Shown: piece by piece, positions 13,001-24,012 of the stretch
Layout: every line of letters begins with the position of its first letter
Numbering within the stretch: position 1 is the stretch's first letter
DNA from: Dysidea avara
Lineage: Eukaryota; Porifera; Demospongiae; Dictyoceratida; Dysideidae
Length of the DNA stretch: 64,000 nucleotides
Direction of reading: 5' to 3'
Assembly (NCBI RefSeq): GCF_963678975.1
Contig: NC_089276.1
Location: forward strand, 28,822,472 to 28,886,471
Notes under the pieces: model-generated
What the model saw: the letters and a program-made list of their open reading frames with translations, nothing else
Databases searched by the model: none
Told to the model about the DNA's origin: nothing
Position numbers and translations under genes: made by a program

Positions 13001-15498
13001 TTCGCCAAACTTTATTCTTTGTTCACCAATCAGCTATTCAGTATATAGTTCCATATTTAGCTGCATGGTAAATTTGCCAAACTTTTGTTCTCCAACCTGC
13101 TTCACATGCTGGTTTGCCAACTTAAGTCTCGTCAAACTTTTGTCGTTTACAGTACATGTAGTATTTGGGCTACAGCATACTAATATTCTCATTACGTTAT
13201 AGTACATAGCTAGGTCTAGTAAATAGAGTAAGAAGAAATTTAAATGAATAGTGTGATGCTAATAATCTCTTTGCATATGCAGTGATATGTTTATAATAGA
13301 TACTATTGTTAACTTTATTCCAATAGATGCCCTCCATCAGTTGCTAGCCGGTTACAACAAACAGCTGGCAATGCAATAGAGAAGGATGGTATCCAGGCAA
13401 CTAAACTCTTTACACACACAAGTGATGTTGAAGCTACCAACACTGTGAAACTGTCTGAGTTGCCAGGGGAACAACGAGACTATGAAGCTTCAGACAATGA
13501 CACCTCCAACACTCAACATATAGATAGTGTGTGTCCAGCTGTCAGTAGCCTAGGGCTAAAAGTTGGAGCTCAGGTGATGCTCATCAGAAATCTGGATGTA
13601 TCACATGGGCTGGTTAATGGAGCAAGGGGTGTGGTCACTGGATTTAGTGGCAGTGGAAAAGGTTTGTACTTGTCAATGTGGGTAACTTTAGAAGCGCAGC
13701 GGTTTGCAAGAATCTTTCAAAAAAATTATTAGAATTAAAGCATGTGTATACAGTAATGATTTGTACTTCTCTGGAATAGCACTTGGCTGTAAGTAGAACA
13801 GATTTCTGTCCTTAACTACTGCCAACAGGTACCACTAAAAATCTTGCAGCTACTTTGATATTCAAAGCTGACAAATTCTGCTAGCATATGCGATATTTAT
13901 CAAGTACAACATTTAAGCAAGTTTCACATAAACCACTGCACAAGAGTGTGTTCTTGTAAAACTGCCAAGCTGCGGTCCAAAAATGATTATTCTGTTAAAG
14001 CAGGTAATAGTTCTACTGAAGTACTGTATGCTCTTGTAAATGGACTTTCTAGTAATCTGAACACAAAGTGGGCCAGTAGAGTGCAATTAAGGGATTTTGG
14101 GAACCTTCATCTGGTGTCCTGATTACTACTAAATAGCTTGTCATTTTACATTAAGGTGTTACATCAATTCTGTTTATTGTGAGGCAATCTGTAGTGTGAG
14201 CTTTCCAGATAATAATGTGGTGATGGTCACAATGTCATGTGCAAATCACATTGTACAGGTTTACCAGTGGTTCGATTTTTGACTGGTGTGCAGAAGATGA
14301 TTGGATATGAGAAATTTGTGGTACGTGGCAGTGGAGGTGTTGGTAATGTTGTTAGGAGACAGCTGCCATTGAAGCTAGCCTGGGCCATGTCTGTTCACAA
14401 GAGTCAGGTGCGTACTACAATATGTACAGATACATTATGTATGTGTAGACTAAGTGAATTCATATGGTAACAACCAGAGGTAGGACATGCATTGCATGTT
14501 GAATATTTAACTGCATAGTATAATTATATACCATTTGCTATCTTTCACGTGACTGTCAATAATCACAGTATGAAACCAGTTTACTTGGGTTTTGTGAATG
14601 CCTTTAAGGAAATGTACTTTGTTTTGAAAGAGCCCCTTGATAAGTAGAGGAAACAACTTTTTTTTGCCAGTAAACTTTAAGCGTTGTTACAAAATCAAGT
14701 ACATAGCCTTTAAGCATAGGTGAAATTCTCATTAAATATCTACTGAGTCTCAGTGAAATCCATCAAGTGTTGGTTTTGTACTAAAATTATTGGGACTCAC
14801 GTGAAAACCAGTATGCAACTAAGTCAGTAAGCAGCATGCAATACATGTCCAGGAATTTCCTCTGCCCAACAATACTGGGGCACTAAAGACTGTATGCACG
14901 CTCATCTAAAGCCCTACCTTAGTTTCTTACATGCTAATGGAAATGTTGTATGTTTGGATCACATACGTAATATAATTGTTGAACATCTCTCAGCAAATAT
15001 TTAAAGAGCAATAAATTCAGTGTCTTTGTTTCTTGGCTTTGCATCAAAAATTGCACTTGTATGGGAATTTATTACATTGTACATGATATTACAGTGGAAA
15101 GGAAACAGTTGATTGATTACCTGAACACCAAAATGACTGGTCTATTAGAGTATTTAGTCATCAGGTGTATGCTCTATTAGAGTAATTGACATCACCCTGT
15201 GAAGTTCAATTGGTTTTATAAACACCATTCCCTTCGTATTAGTTCAGATCATCAACTCACTGTTGTAGTTATATACTTGTTCAATATTTAGGGTACAACA
15301 TTGGACTGTGTTGAGATGTCACTATCACGAGTGTTTGAGGATGGTCAAGCTTATGTTGCACTCTCCAGAGCTCGCAGCCTAGCCACACTAAGAGTGTTAG
15401 ACTTCACCAACAGTTGTATCAGAGCTGACTCTACTGTTGTAGAATACTACATGACTCTCAAGAAGTCCCAGAAGAACTACATTGAATGTACTATGTAA
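10060..15498 (+). CDS. PIF1: PIF1-type 5'-3' DNA helicase, complete
   Basis: ATP-dependent superfamily 1B helicase of nucleus and mitochondria. Family members unwind G-quadruplexes and RNA-DNA hybrids and act at telomeres and stalled forks. Exons: 10060-10819, 11920-12215, 12676-12782, 13327-13661, 14259-14407, 15292-15498; phases all join, giving 617 codons, close to the roughly 640 of the human protein. Motifs: N-terminal conserved region before residue 200, Walker A GGAGTGKS (218-225), [20 protein letters not shown] across the first junction, Walker [11 protein letters not shown] (DE at 296-297), CGDFLQLPP (332-339), [24 protein letters not shown] across the last junction, and [10 protein letters not shown] near the C-terminus. 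The start ATG opens [20 protein letters not shown], in line with animal PIF1. No frame breaks. Introns are 460-1600 nt; the first carries a SINE and a GT minisatellite. Both are intronic and should not affect the product. Confidence 0.95.
10869..11120 (+). repeat. tRNA-derived SINE in PIF1 intron 1
   Basis: A tRNA-like head has a Pol III A-box-like CCAAGTGGTTAGG and a B-box-like AGATTCGATTTCC about 40 bp apart. A body follows with CCTTGAGCAAGAAACTCTAC and a duplicated AACTGGGGAAGCA unit. The head lacks a good cloverleaf, so it is a SINE rather than a tRNA gene. Confidence 0.6.
11187..11475 (+). repeat. Compound GT microsatellite / GTTGCTTTGTGT minisatellite
   Basis: Runs of (GT)n alternate with GTTGCTTTGTGTGTGT-type units for nearly 300 bp. 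The strand is read in three overlapping open frames with Cys/Val-rich translations; these are artefacts of the repeat. Confidence 0.85.
11519..11600 (+). repeat. Second fragment of the same SINE body
   Basis: Contains AAGAAACTTTACTCACATTG and CAGCTGTATAATG, matching the SINE body at 10965-11010. The tRNA head is missing. Confidence 0.45.
12946..13155. mobile_element. MITE in PIF1 intron 3
   Basis: Inverted ends related to TAAACGACRAAAGTTTG at both sides of about 210 bp. Internal copies of GCCAAACTTT in both orientations give extra secondary structure. Confidence 0.6.
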
Positions 15499-15741
15499 CG
15501 CACATAATACGTATATTATATAATTGTGAATGATGCCACAGTTTTTATACAGTGTACAGTAAAGGTTTAAATGACAACCTAAAAACTTAGATTACAATTT
15601 GTTGATGTTCTTTGTGGTCTTGCACAACCAGACTACACACTGAGGTGGAACACATGTAATGTACCAAAAGTGTTAAGAAACTCAAAAACAGGATCAGATG
15701 TTTGGCAGATAACTTATGCATATAAATAAAAGTAATATTAG

Positions 15742-15932
15742 CATTGAGAGCTAGATGTATTTTGGTAGTGTAGGATGTACATTGAGAGCTAGATGTATTA
15801 TGGTAGTGTAGGATGTACATTGAGAGCTAGATGTATTATGGTAGTGTAGGATGTACATTGAGAGCTAGATGTATTATGGTAGTGTAGGATGTACATTGAG
15901 AGCTAGATGTATTATGGTAGTGTAGGATGTAC
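15742..15932. repeat. 38-bp minisatellite, five copies
   Basis: Unit begins ATTGAGAGCTAGATGTATTA and recurs every 38 bp from 15743 (15743, 15781, 15819, 15857, 15895). Copies are nearly identical; the first differs by one base. It lies just past the 3' end of PIF1. Confidence 0.9.
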
Positions 15933-15959
15933 ATTGTAAAGTTTATTCAAAGGTGCAAA

Positions 15960-16582
15960 CAAATTATTCCCAATCATCATCACTGTTATCATTTTTAGTG
16001 TTAATTGTATTGTTAATACATTCACCATTAGCCAGTGAAACTCAAGGTCGTACATTGAAGCCAAGAAGAGTTGCTCCCCACTATTTGAATATATTGAAAT
16101 GCCTACTAAACCAGATTGGGTCTTCATCATCCTATTAAGGTTTTCACATGCAGGCATGGTCAGAAAACTTAATGATATTTCACTCTTTGTGAGAGATATA
16201 ATTATTTCCATCTTTAAGTCTATTTCCACGTTGCTGGATTTGAAGAAAAGAAACATTGCACAATCAGTGCTTCTCAAGCTTCCAGATGGAGAGCAATATC
16301 AGATGATCCAGCTACCAGTGAGATAATCCATCAATTATTTGAACATAGCATTGGGTAATATTTCCGCTTTTAAATAACCTTCTCTTTACTTAGGACTTAA
16401 AGCAGACTGGTGTCGGCAATTCTGTTGCACTGGCTACCAAAGGTCTGCAAAGTCATTTTGATGCATGCTTCCTGTATTTCTTTGCTGGACTCAAGCAGAG
16501 GTGTGGAATCTCTGTAAAGAAGTCTTCCAAAACAAGAGCCATAGTATTGTGTGTGGATACATGCACAAAGTTCTGCTTGTAA
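15960..16582. other. Coding-like segment open on both strands
   Basis: On the plus strand, an open stretch ending 16317 (motif LLKLPDGEQYQMIQLP) is followed by GTGAGA and could splice to 16394-16582 (DLKQTGVGNS to a stop). On the minus strand, 16582-16394 reads as a protein-like segment (CFGRLLYRDSTPLLESS, ACIKMTLQTFGSQ) and 16280-16040 contains NSGEQLFLASMYDLE. I do not recognise either product. The minus-strand reading looks slightly more protein-like, but stops near 16396 and 16270 prevent a clean model. It may be an old gene fragment. Confidence 0.3.
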
Positions 16583-17528
16583 AGGCTATACACATGTGGA
16601 CCTGTAGAGGCCCATAAAAATTTGCTTCAATCCAAGTTTCATCTATTTTTTGAATTCAAAGTCCTCAGAAAAGCCATTCAGTATATTTGCACCTCTACAA
16701 GTTTTACAACCATTTTATTCAGATAATAGACTTATAATGTGGTGCCATGTTAAAAATTACGACAGCTTGATGACCTTGACCAACTAAGTACTAATTAGCT
16801 TCTTCAATTGAGGTGTTTGCAATCTCACTGTCACAATTTCACATGCAATATCAACAACAGTGTGGCTGACTGACCAGGTTACAAAAGTGATTTAATACAG
16901 CAACAGTGAAGGCATATAAGAAGTTCCAAAGTAGGTTGTAATGCCATCATTTATGTCTTGTTTCACCACATTGTATAAAATTCATAATTAATTTCTAATA
17001 CACTACTTTTGCTATAGCATAATATATATACCTATGTGACTGCATGTTCTAATAGAATGTTTTGTATGGCTGCAGGATGACTGTTTTATTAGAGTATCTT
17101 GATCATCAAGGGGACTAGTCAATTATCACCCCTGATGAGTAGAGATGTAAAAATGTCACCATTGACTTTAATGTCACCATTGACCTTGCTGGGTTCATTC
17201 ATATTGGACTTTCTATACCAAATAAAGGTTGAAAATCTTTTTACTGCCAATTTGAGATTACAAATTGATGCTGGCAATACAGGAACCTTCTTTTTATAAC
17301 AAAGTAACCTTGCTTGGTTGACTGCATATTATTATTCAGGTCAAGTCAAGATGTGCTTTATGGAGATTAAAAAACCAATATGTCTTTGGAAAACTTAGAG
17401 CATGTGGAAGCCGAAAATTAATGTTCTACACGATGTCCTGTGCAATAGCTGTACTGTAACTGTTAACTGTTCTCAAAAAGTGTGATATCAAAATCTGACT
17501 AAGAAAGGAATTTGTTACTATTACATAA
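16583..17528. other. Intergenic stretch
   Basis: No gene. It contains one copy of a short dispersed motif (TTTTATTAGAGTATCTTGAT near 17084) and, at about 17455-17515, a sequence repeated at 18530-18592 (see there). Confidence 0.4.
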
Positions 17529-17824
17529 ATATGACTTGTATGCCTTTCACATACAGAACAGTTCCATTTATAAAGTTACAATGGCAACTGAGATGCACAT
17601 ACTATATAGATGGCTAGCTATTATACTGCATGCACAAATACGTGTCAAGCCAAAACTGGTCCTTGGTCATATTTTACGCTTCTCTAGTAACTTTATAAAA
17701 TGATGGCCAATTATATATTAATTTCAAGGTTAAAACTTGGCTATTTGTGTATGCATCTCAGTTGCCATTGTAACTTAAAATGGAATTAGTTGTAAGCAGA
17801 AATTAAAGGCATACAAAATCATAT
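17529..17824. mobile_element. MITE with long inverted ends
   Basis: Outer ends ATATGA..TTGTATGCCTTT are inverted. Inner blocks include AGTTACAATGGCAACTGAGA and its complement near 17760. About 296 bp. Confidence 0.65.
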
Positions 17825-17936
17825 GTATGTATACTTCTTTGGATTAGCAAATCCACAAAAATTGCACCTGTAAATTGCATCTAAACAGCCAAGCTGTGAA
17901 GAAAGGATGCTGCCCCCGCAATAAAAGTATTATGTG

Positions 17937-18064
17937 AAATTAAAGGCGGTGGCCAAGAAATAATTGCATGCAATGATGTTACTGCCAATCATTGTACCGA
18001 TGTGTGTGTGTGATCATTGGCATTGAGATCATTGCAGCAATTTCTTGGCAGCCACCTTTAATTT
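17937..18064. mobile_element. Small MITE
   Basis: Inverted ends AAATTAAAGGCGGTGGCC / GGCAGCCACCTTTAATTT, with CAAGAAAT and its complement inside. 128 bp. Confidence 0.65.
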
Positions 18065-18364
18065 TTGCATATTTTTCACCCTGGGACTGCATCATTTTCT
18101 CACAGCTTGGTTTAGATATCAATTCCTTTTGTAACTACATCCCCAAAACCTGGCCAGAGAAACCAGCTTTGAAGTTCTTGTCTTTTTCTTTACTACAGGA
18201 AGAAGCTAAACAGTTTGTTATGTGCATTTGTATGTATTTTTAACAGTTTTATTGTACATATGCATATCAGCATAGCTGTGAAAAAAGGTTAGACCAAGAC
18301 TGCATGCACGATACAAGTAATTATACTCAGAAAAAACAAACTAGTGAAGGTCAGTACTATAATT

Positions 18365-18463
18365 TCTGCCACAATACTCACTATTTTTGTGTAGTGACGT
18401 TCACTACTTTTGTAGTGATAGTAGTGAACGTCACTACACAAAAATAGTGAGCATTGTGGCAGA
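18365..18463. repeat. Near-perfect 99-bp hairpin
   Basis: TCTGCCACAATACTCACTAT folds back on its complement through GTGTAGTGACGTTCACTAC. Further GTAGTGA words follow to about 18510. Confidence 0.8.
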
Positions 18464-18529
18464 CATTAGTAGTAACGTTCACTACATTTAGTAGTGACCT
18501 TCACTACTTTGTTTTTACTGTATATAGCT

Positions 18530-18592
18530 GTTCTCAAAGGGTATCATAATTATGATATCAGAATATGGTCAAGAAAGCAATTTGTTGTAGCT
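18530..18592. repeat. Dispersed repeat, second copy
   Basis: Shares CTGTTCTCAAA..GT-ATCA..AT-ATCA and AAGAAAG-AATTTGTT with 17455-17515. The region 18593-19124 beyond it has a minus-strand open frame (18798-19118) that I do not treat as a gene for lack of splice or family support. Confidence 0.45.
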
Positions 18593-19124
18593 ATACCTGG
18601 TTGGAGAGAGTGGTCCCATTGAGATATGGCTTCTTTACTGCCCTTAAGTGATTGTTTGTTAATCAGATTGTATATTGTCAATGTTATATAGGATGAAGCT
18701 AAACTGTAGTTGTGGCTATTACAAGGCCTAAAATAAGGCCACAAATTTGTAGTGCTAAATCTAAAGTTTGCAGTGATAAATGTGATTGTGTGTAGTGTTA
18801 ATTTATAGGGCAAGAAAGACTACATATCATGTATACAAACAATACTATACTATTCTGCATCAAATCACTCTCAGATTGAGTCTGATTCTCAAAAATTTCC
18901 TGGAGAAACATGTCCCCAGACTCTCCTAATTTGTTTGTTTGGACTATTTGCACATCAAGGTATGGCTGCTTTTCCTCTGTGTATGGTATAATGTTGTTAG
19001 GCCCAGGCATTGAAAAAAGATTATGCCCTGAATGTGCACCAGATGCTTCCTTTGCTTCTGATACATAGTGTATCGAGTCAGTTACTTGAGCCGGAAAGTG
19101 TACAGTGTTAAATAACAATTATTT

Positions 19125-19245
19125 TAGGCACTGGATTATGATTATGATTAAATATGGGTAAAGGCAAAGCCTGTATACCCGATCAATGTATTAACATTCA
19201 TGATACAAAACTAAATCTAAATAATTATCTAACAGCGATTCATGA
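19125..19245 (-). mobile_element. LINE 3' end remnant
   Basis: On the minus strand, a TATACAGGCTTTGCCT hairpin-like word is followed by (ATAATC)n. This is the same arrangement as the better preserved LINE tail at 24013-24100. Confidence 0.45.
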
Positions 19246-19522
19246 TTAGTGTTGACCGGCATAGATAATATCCCTGTACTGTCAGTAGGTATATTGTTAT
19301 GCTATTTATTGACATGCATGTTTGAATTGCAGCTTTACATATATGATGTGGGTGCATGGTATTATTATTTATCTGATTGGTCCTTTTCCGTCACACATGC
19401 AGTTAGACTCCGCATATAAGCCAATTCAGTACAGTATATTCCCCGTATACTACATCTCAATTCCGTAAATTGTTTCACGCAAACAATCAATTATGGTTTC
19501 TATCCCTGAGACAAGGGTGTGG

Positions 19523-19864
19523 CTACTCATCGTCTTTCCAGAGTGCAGAATATAATCGTCTATTTGCTTGAAAGTTTTTGATGGCTACTTCGGGTGGGAT
19601 GGGGAAGTCCGATGAAGAGACCAGTGGAATTTCTGGTAAGACGCAATATTCCTTGTAATGAGAATTGATTACAGTTGGCAGCCCAGCTATGGTGTGTGCA
19701 TGCGGCTTAAATTTGTCCGCAAATGAGCCCGTGTATCTAGTGTAGCTACGTACGTACGTTACATAGAAGCTTTTAGCTCTGCTCCTGTCACTATTAGCCT
19801 CGTCTAACACGTTAGGTAATTTTTTAACGAAGTGTATATTTAGCCGGTACCGGTTTGCAAACAC
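19523..19864 (-). CDS. Hypothetical protein, 113 codons
   Basis: Uninterrupted frame starting MFANRYRLNIHFVKKLP and ending LYSALWKDDE, with balanced amino-acid usage and higher GC than the flanks. No signal peptide, membrane segment or known motif. A second frame overlaps upstream (19824-20021). It could be a small single-exon gene, a terminal exon, or chance; I do not recognise a family. Confidence 0.3.
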   Translation of the reverse strand: MFANRYRLNIHFVKKLPNVLDEANSDRSRAKSFYVTYVRSYTRYTGSFADKFKPHAHTIAGLPTVINSHYKEYCVLPEIPLVSSSDFPIPPEVAIKNFQANRRLYSALWKDDE

Positions 19865-19884
19865 TAACGGCTATTGTGCCGGCA

Positions 19885-19964
19885 CTAGTAGGTTGCTCCG
19901 AGCATTCAACTTTAGGGCACGCGTCTAGTAGGTTGCCCCGAGCATTCAACTTTAGGGGATGCGA
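19885..19964. repeat. 40-bp tandem duplication
   Basis: CTAGTAGGTTGC-CCGAGCATT recurs after exactly 40 bp (19885 and 19925) with few differences. Confidence 0.8.
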
Positions 19965-20093
19965 AAAGTAGTTCCTTAACGTTAGGGGTAGGCTAGGGTT
20001 CAGCTTTGGTTTCTTCTTCACTCTTGTTATATATAGAAGTCACTTCAGTCGGATGTTTATAACGTAGAAACTAAATAACATGACTAGCTGCAG

Positions 20094-20170
20094 CACCGGT
20101 GGTATAATCGTTACAAACATGGCTTATGAGTAGCTACGGATGCCCGGGTTCGAACCCTCGCTTAGACAAC
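20094..20170 (+). other. tRNA-like remnant with T-run
   Basis: A perfect B-box word (GGTTCGAACCC) near 20148 and an A-box-like GTGGTATAATCG about 45 bp upstream, followed by a T10 run that would stop Pol III. The acceptor and T stems do not pair properly, so this is a pseudo-tRNA or SINE head. Confidence 0.3.
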
Positions 20171-20817
20171 TTTTTTTTTTCGCTTTCTTAGGTTTTTTGT
20201 ACACGTTTATTTTTTTAATGCACGTAACATTCTAAGTATTATACCCTCCACTGCCGGCAAAATAGCCGGCAAAACAGTGTATCCGGTACCGGCTCTATAT
20301 AACCTGCCATTTTTTAATGTTTTCAGTTGCCGTAGTGTCATTGTTCTCAGCTATTCAAGGAAAGTAGCTATCGGTGCTATGAAAGCTATGAACAACCCGC
20401 ATATTCACACTGCAACAGAGTACTTAATAAAGCAGCAGCCATTGCCATTGCCATTAGCTCATATCTCAGCCTATTTTTTGCCCGTAATAATGTAATTGGA
20501 CAAAATAATTATTTTATTGTAATCTTTTTTGTATTTTCCTTGCCATGCCTGCTTTAGCTTAGGCCTTATGCAGTCGCATGTGACCGAGGTGTTGTAATTG
20601 TTTTGCTTTTATCACTAGCTAGCTACATCAATATTGATGCTGATTTCAAAAAAAAAAAATTGTTTTTAGGGTACAAATTGAATTACAATGATTAAAACAG
20701 TCCAGTTAAAGTTGAAACGATTACATCATATCTTCTGCCCAGGTGTAAGAGTTCCATAGCTTTATACTAGCTACTTGTGAAAAAAGAATTGGCATATAAT
20801 ATTAGAATCAGTATTTG

Positions 20818-21760
20818 TAAACCAGCCTGTAACCCATCTGTGTCCAACTGTAAAGTATCTGTGGTGTAGGTGTGTACTTTTCTATATACAGTACTGCCCA
20901 GAGGTAACGTTACAATCCCTTGCCAGTGCTCAAATCCAGGCCACTACTCAACACGACACACAACTGGAATACATCACATGCGAAGACACGCAGGTTCTGG
21001 AGCAGCCTCCCAAGGGAGTTTGCATGTCATGGCTACGTGTGGTGAGTTAGTTAGCACACACATGCCAAAGAAATCACGGGTCGAAAATTGTCTACACGAG
21101 CATCAACTGCTCCCGAGTGTAACATTACCTCTGGGCAGTACTGTATGAATATTGTCTCTTTGATCCACACAAAGTTTCTAAGCTGATATGACTGTATATT
21201 GGATAAAAATCTAGCAGGCCTTCTTTGCACAGACTCTATGGCTTGAATGTTTTTCTGGGTGTACAGTGACCAAATGATCGATGTGTAGTCAAGGATAGAT
21301 CTAGTTACCATAGTAACAGATGGCTTTGATGTTAACAGGGCTTGATTTTAGGTTTTACTGAAGGTAACCTTTGACATTGTTAGCCTTTGTTAATCAATGA
21401 CTCGCATTTGGAAGGGTAAATATCACACTCCACCTCTTATCCCATTGTTCTAAGATGTTTACATCGGCTTCTAGCTGTTGGCAATCATCTGGTGTTGTAA
21501 TGGTTGAATACAAAAGTACATCATCAGTGTAAAGTTTTATTCTGCTTTTGTGCTCTCCAGTAGATCATTTATAAAACATAGGAACAATAATGGAGCTACC
21601 TGAGACACTCCTGAAGTGATGTTGATTGTAGAACTGTAATGTCCTTCTACAATAACCTGCTGAGATTTAAAATGTTTTCTAGCCAGGATAAAAGGTTACC
21701 TCATATGCCATAGTGATCACACAGATACTCATCTGCATGGTCGTTTATTCAATATTCTGT
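20818..21760 (-). mobile_element. LINE fragment (reverse transcriptase), broken
   Basis: Minus-strand frames give the end of a non-LTR reverse transcriptase: SGVSQVAPLLFL, then YTDDVLLYS (the Y-x-DD catalytic motif), DCQQLEADVNILEQWDKRW, and further on RSILDYTSIIWSLYTQKNI..VQRRPARFL. Several frameshifts separate these blocks. The element continues past an inserted 255-bp MITE to an end near 20818. The same 3' part, with the same MITE, recurs at 52808-53185 in the opposite orientation. Confidence 0.7.
20889..21143. mobile_element. Mariner-like MITE, copy 1
   Basis: Inverted ends CAGTACTGCCCAGAGGTAA, flanked by TA on both sides (20887-20888, 21144-21145), 255 bp. This fits a Tc1/mariner-type non-autonomous element inserted in the LINE. 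Confidence 0.75.
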
Positions 21761-22472
21761 ACATTATTTACCACATGATGTGAATCAGAAATCATAACCC
21801 ACTTATAGTTCACTTTTACTGTATTCATGCTCTTAGTTTTATTCTTTATTCTTATTGCTACTGTGCGGGTCATGAATTTTGAAAATTCAGTTGCCATAAT
21901 GAACCACCTGCCTGCATGCATTTTTAATGAAATGGGATCTACTTGCATGAGTTAGATAGTTGTACTGATTTTAATATGCTGGAATGTTGGAGTGCTCAGT
22001 AGAGTGAATTTCCTGTTGAAATATTACAAATACCGGCATCAAGCTGACCTATATCATAAAATAGCTGCCAGTATATTCATGCCTTCATCACGATGTCAAG
22101 TGCATGTGCTATTGGGAATACTCTGATAGTACAACCTATGTCTGTCTAGATCCCAAGTTGCTTATTTAGGTATATGCATGTGCATTAATCCTCAAACTGA
22201 GTATGTACATTTTTGGAAAATAAATAATAATAAAAATAATAAATTACATCAAGAATAATTTGTCATCATCATCATCATCAAGGTTCAAACCCATCCAGTC
22301 ATGTTTTACCTACATGACTTGTCTTGAATTGTTTGTTCTTTTGTAATTTAATACAGTTGAAATGGTTATTTATGTATATTTGTTGAGTGTAGTTGTGTTT
22401 GCTGTGTATGTGTTGTGTATTATGTGTACTCCAGTACAGAAGAACAGCTTTGGCGAGTACTGTGAGTTTAAA
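21761..22472. other. Intergenic stretch
   Basis: No gene. A short (CAT)n run lies at about 22263-22280. Confidence 0.4.
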
Positions 22473-22473
22473 T

Positions 22474-22504
<31 letters not shown>

Positions 22505-22505
22505 T
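22473..22505. repeat. (AATC)n microsatellite
   Basis: Eight successive AATC units. Confidence 0.9.
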
Positions 22506-23445
22506 ATCAGTCACACAGGATTCTTTTGTACTGTGAAGCCAGAAAGTTTGGCGAGTGAGCGGTGTTTAGCCAAACTATAGATATGCTATAGGAGTAAATA
22601 ATAAATTAACTCTTGGTCATACAAAACTTACACTATGCTGTATACTAAAGCTTAGCATGCTAAACCTTTTACACTATAACATACTAAAGTTGAGCATGCT
22701 AAAACTAACCAAAATGTTTGTCACCACCATAGGCCGTGATATGCTTTTGACCAACAGGGAGTGTAATGGAAAGGCTATACAGTTAAAATAACCATGCTTT
22801 CATTATAGTGTGCAAACATTACTGATCTATACCATGTGATTATCATGTGTAGCTAACTCCAGCTGCAACTCTATGTGCTAGCTATGTAAGATTGGTGCAA
22901 ACACTGGACTCTGTTCCCTCAAGATAAATAAAAGCACTAATGATCACTAGCAATGCTTGGTTAGTCTGTTAGAACCTACCCCTCCTTCTCTACACAAAGG
23001 AACAGGTGCATGCTGCTAGACTATAATGCTTGGTTTCCTATGGTGGTATGGATGGCCTTTATTACACATAACAGATATCCATGAATATTTTAATGGCCTT
23101 GTTATAGGGTTATATCCACATTTTAATAGGCTGTAAAGATGGGTGGTTGCTATACTGTGTCCCCTTGTTCATCCTATGTGTGTTGTACTATTATTATTAT
23201 TATTAATATTTTACAATACAAGTATGTATTGATGGTCTGCCAACAACTTGTGCTGGCAGCCAGGAAATTACTTAATTACAAAACTAATTATTTAATTACA
23301 AACTAATTACTTTATTCTGTTCATATGCATCCTGAGAAATCAAGAGACTGAGCATGTTGTTGTAAACTGAGCATAGCAAGCAAGACATAAGCAGTAAAAC
23401 AACCGAGATATTCACAAACAATAAATTACATGGGCCTTCACACAC
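22506..23445. other. Intergenic stretch
   Basis: No gene seen. A small local palindrome with AGTTTGGCGAGT..GCCAAACT lies at about 22540-22577. Confidence 0.4.
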
Positions 23446-23484
23446 CAGCGTTGAAACCGGGTCGGGTCTGACCCGCTTTAAAAT

Positions 23485-23597
23485 TAGTCTCGCGTGGCCA
23501 GATCGCTTAACGATTGTAAATTATAAGCGCCTGCTCCTTATAATTTCCAATCGATAAGCGCCGTGCGGAGAAAAATCGGTCTGGCCACGCGAGACTA
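23485..23597. mobile_element. TAGTCTCG-family MITE, copy 1
   Basis: Ends TAGTCTCGCGTGGCCAGA and complement, 113 bp, flanked by CTTTAAAAT (23476-23484) and CTTTAAATT (23598-23606), an 8/9 match. Inserted in the outer hAT-like element. Confidence 0.75.
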
Positions 23598-23862
23598 CTT
23601 TAAATTATATCCCGGAATGGATCACGTGTGCAGCAAATTAATTAGGTACAGTAGTGAATAACGCATCATAGTCAAGTCCTGATGCAACCCAGCTTTTTTC
23701 GTGAGCCACGCCCACTTATCGGACGATTGTCTGCAGTCATACGTGCAGCCACGCCCATTCATCGGTGATATAGAGCGAAATAATTACATTATACGCGCTT
23801 AGAAAAAAACGTGTGGCAATGCATGAAAAATTTGTATTCGATTCTACTGCTACAACGCAAGT

Positions 23863-23992
23863 TAGTCTCGTGCCCAGACCGGTTTTTCTTCTTTTTGTGT
23901 GGGGGCGGAGAAAAATTGGAGATCCACCAGACCCTTTTTTTCTCCGCCCCTACCCAAAAAGAAAAAAAAGCGGTCCCGCTGGCACGAGACTA
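23863..23992. mobile_element. TAGTCTCG-family MITE, copy 2
   Basis: Ends TAGTCTCGTGCCCAGACCG and complement, 130 bp, with an exact 9-bp target duplication AACGCAAGT (23854-23862 and 23993-24001). The 9-bp size is typical of Mutator-like elements. Confidence 0.85.
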
Positions 23993-24012
23993 AACGCAAG
24001 TATGGATAGCTT

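Noticed and set aside
18798..19118. Minus-strand 106-codon frame as a gene
   Set aside because: Text looks moderately protein-like, but no splice sites, family motif or context support it.
20094..20170. Functional tRNA gene
   Set aside because: Good B-box and T-run, but the acceptor stem does not pair and the T stem is poor.
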